From: Lachnospiraceae bacterium UBA1712
GTDB lineage: Bacteria > Bacillota > Clostridia > Lachnospirales > Lachnospiraceae
NCBI GenBank assembly: GCA_002317175.1
Contig: DCJA01000042.1
Location: 2,910-31,324 of the forward strand
Reading direction: 5' to 3'
DNA: 28,415 nt
Positions within the stretch are counted from its first letter, which is position 1; every line of letters begins with the position of its first letter. Made by a program: the position numbers and the translations under genes. The notes under the pieces are model-generated. The model did not search any database and was not told the origin of the DNA. It saw nothing but the letters and a program-made list of their open reading frames with translations. Shown here piece by piece: positions 24,763-28,415 of this stretch.

Positions 24763-26349
24763 ATGAATGGATATTTTATGCTTTGTGGTGCACAGGGGGA
24801 TACAAGACTTAAGCTAATTCCTCCTGCTGAAGGTGGAGCACCGATTGATATTGCGGATGTTATGGAATATCTGTCATTTCATAAGATAGATTATGATCTG
24901 CCAGTATTGAACAGTGCCATTACTACTTTGACAGAAGAGACCACGATTGTACTAAATAATGATCCCATGCTTCCTATTAATGAGGAACTGGTGATAACAA
25001 TAGACGCCGACAGGATGTGTGCTTGGGGGCGTTTTACTTGTGCGTCCGATTTGGGTCAGAGCATTACTAAAGATGAGATTTTATCAGATTTAAAATATAA
25101 AGGCATCAAGTATGGAATAGATGAAATGGCAATTGATTTTTATCTGTCCACAAAGATGTATATGGAAAATATAGCGCTTGCTAATGGACAACCAGCGGTT
25201 CCAGGCAAGGATGCTTCAATTGAGTATTTCTTTAATACAGATCTTAAAGTAAGACCAACTCTAAATGAGGATGGTTCAGTTGATTTCTTTAATCTGAACA
25301 TTATAAACAGAGCCGAAGCTGGAATGCTGTTAGCCAGATTAACTAAAGAAGTAAATGGTGTACCAGGTACAGATGTTCTGGGTAACAATATACCTCCAAG
25401 ACTTGCTCAGAAGGCAATACTTAAGTATGGAAGAAACATTTCTATCAATGAGGACAGAACAGAGATATATTCAGACTGTAATGGACATGTATCCCTTGTA
25501 GATGGGCGTGTATTTGTTAGTGATGTAATGCAGGTTGAAAATGTTGATCCTTCTACAGGTAATATTGAGTATGAAGGTAACGTGCTTGTCAATGGTAATG
25601 TGTGCTCTAATTTTTCAGTTAAAGCCAAGGGTGATGTAGAGGTTAGAGGTGTCGTTGAGGGTGCTGAGATAGAGGCAGGAGGCAATATCACCATTGCCAG
25701 AGGCATGAACGGCATGGGCAAGGGTAATCTGAAGTGTGCAGGTAATATCGTTGCCAAATTTATTGAGAATTCCAATGTGGAAGCAGCGGGATATGTTGAA
25801 AGCGAATCTATTATGCACAGCACGGTAGTAGCTGGTACAGAGATTCATGTCAATGGTAAAAAGGGATTTATTTCAGGCGGTAAGGTTAATGCAACCAGTC
25901 TGGTTGAAGCTAAAATACTCGGTTCCGAAATGGGAACTGATACTGTAATTGAGATTGGACTTAGCGCTCTGGCTAAAAAGAGATATAAAGAAGTTGAAAA
26001 TGAACTGGCTGAGATTGATAAAGTGCTTGCCAGAGCTATTCCTATTATGGAAGCAGCTAAGGAAAGAGTGGCTGAAGGCCAGCAGATGAGTGAGGATCAG
26101 CTTGCCAATGTCAGAAATATATACAATCTGTCTAAGATAAAAAAGACTGAGATGCATGCGCTGATGACAGAGAAAAAGGACCTTGAAGAAAAGCTTGAGA
26201 CCGATAAGGATGCCAAGGTAGTAGTTCTTGATACAGTTTATCCGGGAACCAAGATTGTTATAAGTGATGTGTCCAAGATAATCAAGAAGAGTGTAGCTCA
26301 CTGCAAGTTCGTGAAGGACAGAGGCGATGTTACGATGATAGGTTTTTAA
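24763..26349 (+). CDS. fapA: FapA/DUF342 polymer-forming protein
   Basis: 528 aa; AGGAG (24751-24755) is within the end of fliA. The DUF342 (FapA) family is a cytoplasmic protein with a N-terminal domain (about 1-240; GTDVLGNNIPPR is typical), a right-handed beta-helix (about 250-400) of short repeats such as GDVEVRGVVEGAEIEAGGNI, and a C-terminal coiled coil (about 405-480), then a small terminal strand domain. In Vibrio FapA affects polar localisation of the flagellar switch; in other Firmicutes the role is open. Directly after fliA is a common place in Clostridia. The symbol is given by family, not by proven function. Confidence 0.85.
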   Translation: MNGYFMLCGAQGDTRLKLIPPAEGGAPIDIADVMEYLSFHKIDYDLPVLNSAITTLTEETTIVLNNDPMLPINEELVITIDADRMCAWGRFTCASDLGQSITKDEILSDLKYKGIKYGIDEMAIDFYLSTKMYMENIALANGQPAVPGKDASIEYFFNTDLKVRPTLNEDGSVDFFNLNIINRAEAGMLLARLTKEVNGVPGTDVLGNNIPPRLAQKAILKYGRNISINEDRTEIYSDCNGHVSLVDGRVFVSDVMQVENVDPSTGNIEYEGNVLVNGNVCSNFSVKAKGDVEVRGVVEGAEIEAGGNITIARGMNGMGKGNLKCAGNIVAKFIENSNVEAAGYVESESIMHSTVVAGTEIHVNGKKGFISGGKVNATSLVEAKILGSEMGTDTVIEIGLSALAKKRYKEVENELAEIDKVLARAIPIMEAAKERVAEGQQMSEDQLANVRNIYNLSKIKKTEMHALMTEKKDLEEKLETDKDAKVVVLDTVYPGTKIVISDVSKIIKKSVAHCKFVKDRGDVTMIGF

Positions 26350-26362
26350 AGGGTGATTAAAG

Positions 26363-26680
26363 ATGGGAATAGATGCTATTCATCTTAACGGTGCAATGAC
26401 TGGAGTACAGGATTATAATAGCCTGAGACACCAGGAAGACACAAAGGGAATGCTTAATCAGACAAATTTTCAGAACCAGTTTGAGCAGAAGGTAGATAAC
26501 AAGCTTAATCAGGTTCAGTCCAAGGACAATACGGACAATCAGAACCGTAAGTTTGATGCCAAGGAAAAGGGTGGCAACAGCTATGACGGTGATGGTGGTC
26601 AGCATCGTAAGCAGGAGAAAAATGAGAAGAATCCGGTCAGGGCTCCATATCTGGGTGGCGGCTTTGATATGAAGATATAG
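26363..26680 (+). CDS. Small polar hypothetical protein
   Basis: 105 aa, not recognised. There is no membrane helix or signal peptide. It is rich in Asn, Gln, Asp, Lys and Gly and looks mostly disordered, apart from a possible short helix at about 32-52 (TNFQNQFEQKVDNKLNQVQS). It ends in a Gly-rich tail GGGFDMKI. It begins 13 nt after fapA with a fair AAGGGTGATT site, and the next gene follows after 13 nt, so the gene looks real. Compositional similarity to exported flagellar proteins is suggestive only. Confidence 0.7.
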   Translation: MGIDAIHLNGAMTGVQDYNSLRHQEDTKGMLNQTNFQNQFEQKVDNKLNQVQSKDNTDNQNRKFDAKEKGGNSYDGDGGQHRKQEKNEKNPVRAPYLGGGFDMKI

Positions 26681-26693
26681 GAGAACGTGTAGT

Positions 26694-27650
26694 ATGCATT
26701 TTGCGGAAATATTTATTTTGATTATAGGAGCTTTGCTGTTTACAGTGAGCTTCTTTATTCCTGATAAGGGAACTGGCTCAGTCGGCCTTGATGAGGAAGA
26801 AGAGAGAAAGATAATAAGAGACCTGCTTGATAAAGAAATTGATGAAGCAAAGGATAAGATAGAAGAAGCTGCACAGGAGTGTGTATATGATAACAGAGAC
26901 AAAATGGAAAGAGCTCTGGACAGAATTACCAATGAGAAGATGAGCGCAGTGGACGAATATTCCAATACTGTGCTTGAGCAGATTCATAAGAATCATGATG
27001 AAGTGGTATTTCTGTACGACATGCTTAATAATAAGCATACTCAGGTAAAGAATACTGCAGCTGAGTTAAATCAGATTACCAAATCAGCTAAGATGGCAGC
27101 AGAGAATGCAAGCAGACAAACAGAGCAAGTGGCTACTGCTAATCAGATAACAACAGCTAGTCAGGCATCAACTGCTGGACAAGTGGCATCAGCTAGTCAG
27201 ACAGCCAAGACAGCTAATGCATCTAGCAATAGACCGGCAAGCGCAGCTCCAGTAGCGCCTGTACTATCAGCTCCTTATAAGAATAAAAACAATGATTCTG
27301 CAAGCAAGCCTGCAGCTGTTGCTGGTGAGGAGAAGCTGGAGGATGGAAGTATATTTGAAGAGCTTCCAGTAAAGAAAGTTGACCTGGAATTTCTTGATCT
27401 TAGCAAGGCTGATGATGCTGTAAAAGAGAAGAATGCAAAGGCAAAGGCAGCAAAGGGAAAAACTGAGAAAACACCTGTAGCTGATGGCAATATTGATCTT
27501 ATGTTTGCTTCCGATAACAATTCGGCGAATAGCAATGATAAGATTCTTGCGCTTCACAAAGAGGGCAAGTCAAATATGGCAATAGCAAAAGAGCTTGGAC
27601 TTGGTATAGGTGAGGTAAAGCTTGTAATAGACCTGTTTGAAGGAATATAA
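26694..27650 (+). CDS. DUF6115-type membrane-anchored coiled-coil protein
   Basis: 318 aa. An N-terminal membrane helix (about 5-22, EIFILIIGALLFTVSFFI) is followed by a charged coiled-coil region (about 33-140). Then come four tandem hexapeptides of pattern xx(T/S)A(N/S/G)Q (residues 146-169) and an Ala/Lys-rich linker. The C-terminal domain (about 280-318) looks like a small helix-turn-helix: LALHKEGKSNMAIAKELGLG, then GEVKLVIDLF. That layout matches the DUF6115 type seen near the 3' end of clostridial fla/che operons. Function unknown. The helix-turn-helix may bind DNA or protein; with the membrane anchor a structural role is as likely. Confidence 0.75.
   Translation: MHFAEIFILIIGALLFTVSFFIPDKGTGSVGLDEEEERKIIRDLLDKEIDEAKDKIEEAAQECVYDNRDKMERALDRITNEKMSAVDEYSNTVLEQIHKNHDEVVFLYDMLNNKHTQVKNTAAELNQITKSAKMAAENASRQTEQVATANQITTASQASTAGQVASASQTAKTANASSNRPASAAPVAPVLSAPYKNKNNDSASKPAAVAGEEKLEDGSIFEELPVKKVDLEFLDLSKADDAVKEKNAKAKAAKGKTEKTPVADGNIDLMFASDNNSANSNDKILALHKEGKSNMAIAKELGLGIGEVKLVIDLFEGI
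27129..27200 (+). repeat. Four tandem 18-bp repeats coding a hexapeptide
   Basis: Inside the DUF6115-type gene, four in-frame 18-base units code VATANQ, ITTASQ, ASTAGQ and VASASQ. The bases have drifted but share the AGCTAGTCAG core twice. This looks like slippage-made low-complexity linker; number of units could vary between strains. Confidence 0.75.
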
Positions 27651-27691
27651 GATATTTTGTTAATCACAGGATTTGAAGGAATTTAGGATAT
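27636..27691 (+). repeat. 20-bp direct repeat across the last gene junction
   Basis: TTTGAAGGAATATAAGATAT (27636-27655) and TTTGAAGGAATTTAGGATAT (27672-27691) match at 18 of 20 bases, 36 bp apart. The first copy codes the C-terminal FEGI and stop of the DUF6115-type gene; the second forms the ribosome binding site and runs into the ATG of the next gene. Confidence 0.75.
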
Positions 27692-28376
27692 GAATCTGAA
27701 GAGTTACTTAAGAGGTATTGGCGCGGGTATACTTGTAACTGCGGCGGTATTTCTTATTTCTGGAATAAATGATGATAAGACAATGACTGATGCTCAGATT
27801 GTAGCAAGAGCAAAGGAACTTGGCATGGTTGAATCAACGACACTTGCAAGTGCAAGCAATGTGATAACACCATCTGCTGAAGCAATTGAGACTACTGAAA
27901 CTGATACATCAGATGCCGCAAAAGACGATGATGCCTCAACAGATGCGACAGACTCTGCAGCAACTGATGATGAAGCTACAGCTTCGACGGATACTACTGA
28001 CAAAGCAGCAGATGTAGCTACAACAGATGAGAACAATGATGATGCAGTTACTGATGAAGATGGTACAGAACTTGTAGATGCTATGCCAAGCAAGGCAGTA
28101 GAAGAAGAGATCAGTACAAACACTAATTCGGATGATAGTAAGCCTGCAACAACAGCTGGTTCGGACAACATTGTTATTGTTGTTAATTCTGGAGATGGTT
28201 CTGATACAGTTGCCAGAAAGCTTTATGATGCAGGAGTTGTTCCTAATGCACACGAGTTTGATTTGTTTTTGATGGCCAATGGTTATGACAGAAAGATTAC
28301 AACTGGTAATCATATAATTAGCAAAGATATGACTAATGATGAGATAGGAAAGAATCTTGTAAGTTCTACTCGTTAG
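27690..28376 (+). CDS. Membrane protein with MltG N-terminal-like domain, no catalytic domain
   Basis: 228 aa. One membrane helix at about 9-27 (GIGAGILVTAAVFLISGI). A long Asp/Thr/Ala/Ser-rich linker follows (about 50-160). The last 70 residues resemble the LysM-like N-terminal domain of endolytic transglycosylase MltG (YceG): VVNSGDGSDTVARKLYDAGV, then EFDLFLMANGYDRKITTGNH and a DMTNDEIGKNL end. The MltG catalytic domain is absent: the frame ends in two tandem stop codons (TAGTAG), so this is a designed short form and not a visible frameshift. It may bind peptidoglycan outside the membrane. AAGGA (27676-27680) is the binding site. It is the last gene before the operon terminator. Confidence 0.7.
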   Translation: MNLKSYLRGIGAGILVTAAVFLISGINDDKTMTDAQIVARAKELGMVESTTLASASNVITPSAEAIETTETDTSDAAKDDDASTDATDSAATDDEATASTDTTDKAADVATTDENNDDAVTDEDGTELVDAMPSKAVEEEISTNTNSDDSKPATTAGSDNIVIVVNSGDGSDTVARKLYDAGVVPNAHEFDLFLMANGYDRKITTGNHIISKDMTNDEIGKNLVSSTR

Positions 28377-28384
28377 TAGGAAAT

Positions 28385-28415
28385 AAAAAAAGGACTTCAA
28401 TCGAAGTCCTTTTTT
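28385..28415 (+). terminator. Rho-independent terminator at operon end
   Basis: AGGACTTC (28391-28398) pairs perfectly with GAAGTCCT (28403-28410) over a 4-nt loop, flanked by AAAAAA before and TTTTT after. The symmetrical A and T tracts would let it act in both directions. It lies 8 nt beyond the last stop codon and marks the 3' end of the fla/che operon. The window ends in the T tract. Confidence 0.93.

Noticed and set aside
27129..27200. CRISPR array
   Set aside because: The repeats are 18 bp, contiguous without spacers, in frame and within a gene.
1..28415. Horizontal transfer or mobile element in the window
   Set aside because: No transposase, integrase, terminal repeat, tRNA or abrupt composition change was noticed; gene order is that of a vertical fla/che operon.

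Overview
This window is most of a flagellar and chemotaxis (fla/che) super-operon from a motile Gram-positive anaerobe of the Clostridia. Lachnospiraceae (Butyrivibrio, Pseudobutyrivibrio or Roseburia type) is my best guess. The reasons are the AT-rich composition, the strong GGAGG-type ribosome binding sites, the Bacillus/Clostridia gene order, the FliY, CheC and CheD genes, FlbD, the small TIGR02530-type flagellar operon protein, FapA (DUF342), and a DUF6115-type protein. The assignment comes from gene content and not from a database comparison. All 32 genes lie on the + strand. Gaps are short (the longest is about 146 bp) and many neighbours overlap by 1 to 11 nt, so long polycistronic transcripts and translational coupling are likely.

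Layout: (1) 1-5063, rod/hook region: a MotE/MgtE-N-like membrane coiled-coil protein, fliK, flgD, a TIGR02530 protein and flgE. A strong hairpin then lies between flgE and flbD. (2) 5064-9715, motor and switch: flbD, motA, motB, fliL, fliM, fliY. (3) 9730-15810: cheY, then the export gate fliO-fliP-fliQ-fliR-flhB-flhA. (4) 15807-18848: flhF and flhG, which set flagellar number and place, then a YcgR-like PilZ protein that should sense c-di-GMP. A very good extended -10 promoter sits just before flhG. (5) 18853-23616: cheB, cheA, cheW, cheC, cheD. (6) 23625-28376: a small two-helix membrane protein, fliA (sigma-28), fapA, a small disordered protein, a DUF6115-type protein and an MltG-N-like membrane protein. 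The operon ends at a strong rho-independent terminator at the very end of the window.

How it works together: the early flagellar genes (flgB, flgC, fliE to fliJ) are presumably just upstream of the window. The genes here build the export apparatus and hook, set hook length, supply the stator (MotA/MotB) and the switch complex (FliM/FliY), and feed in the CheA-CheW-CheY signal. CheC, FliY, CheD and CheB provide signal removal and adaptation. FliA then turns on the late genes elsewhere (flagellin, cap, and so on). No cheR, chemoreceptor, flgM, fliD, fliS or flagellin gene is in the window.

I see no mobile element, CRISPR array, tRNA, rRNA or obviously foreign segment. The parts least explained by textbook knowledge are the 3' module around and after fliA, the near-leaderless promoter at flhG, the hairpin after flgE, a second ribosome binding site and start ahead of flgE, and a small tandem duplication that supplies the ribosome binding site of the last gene.
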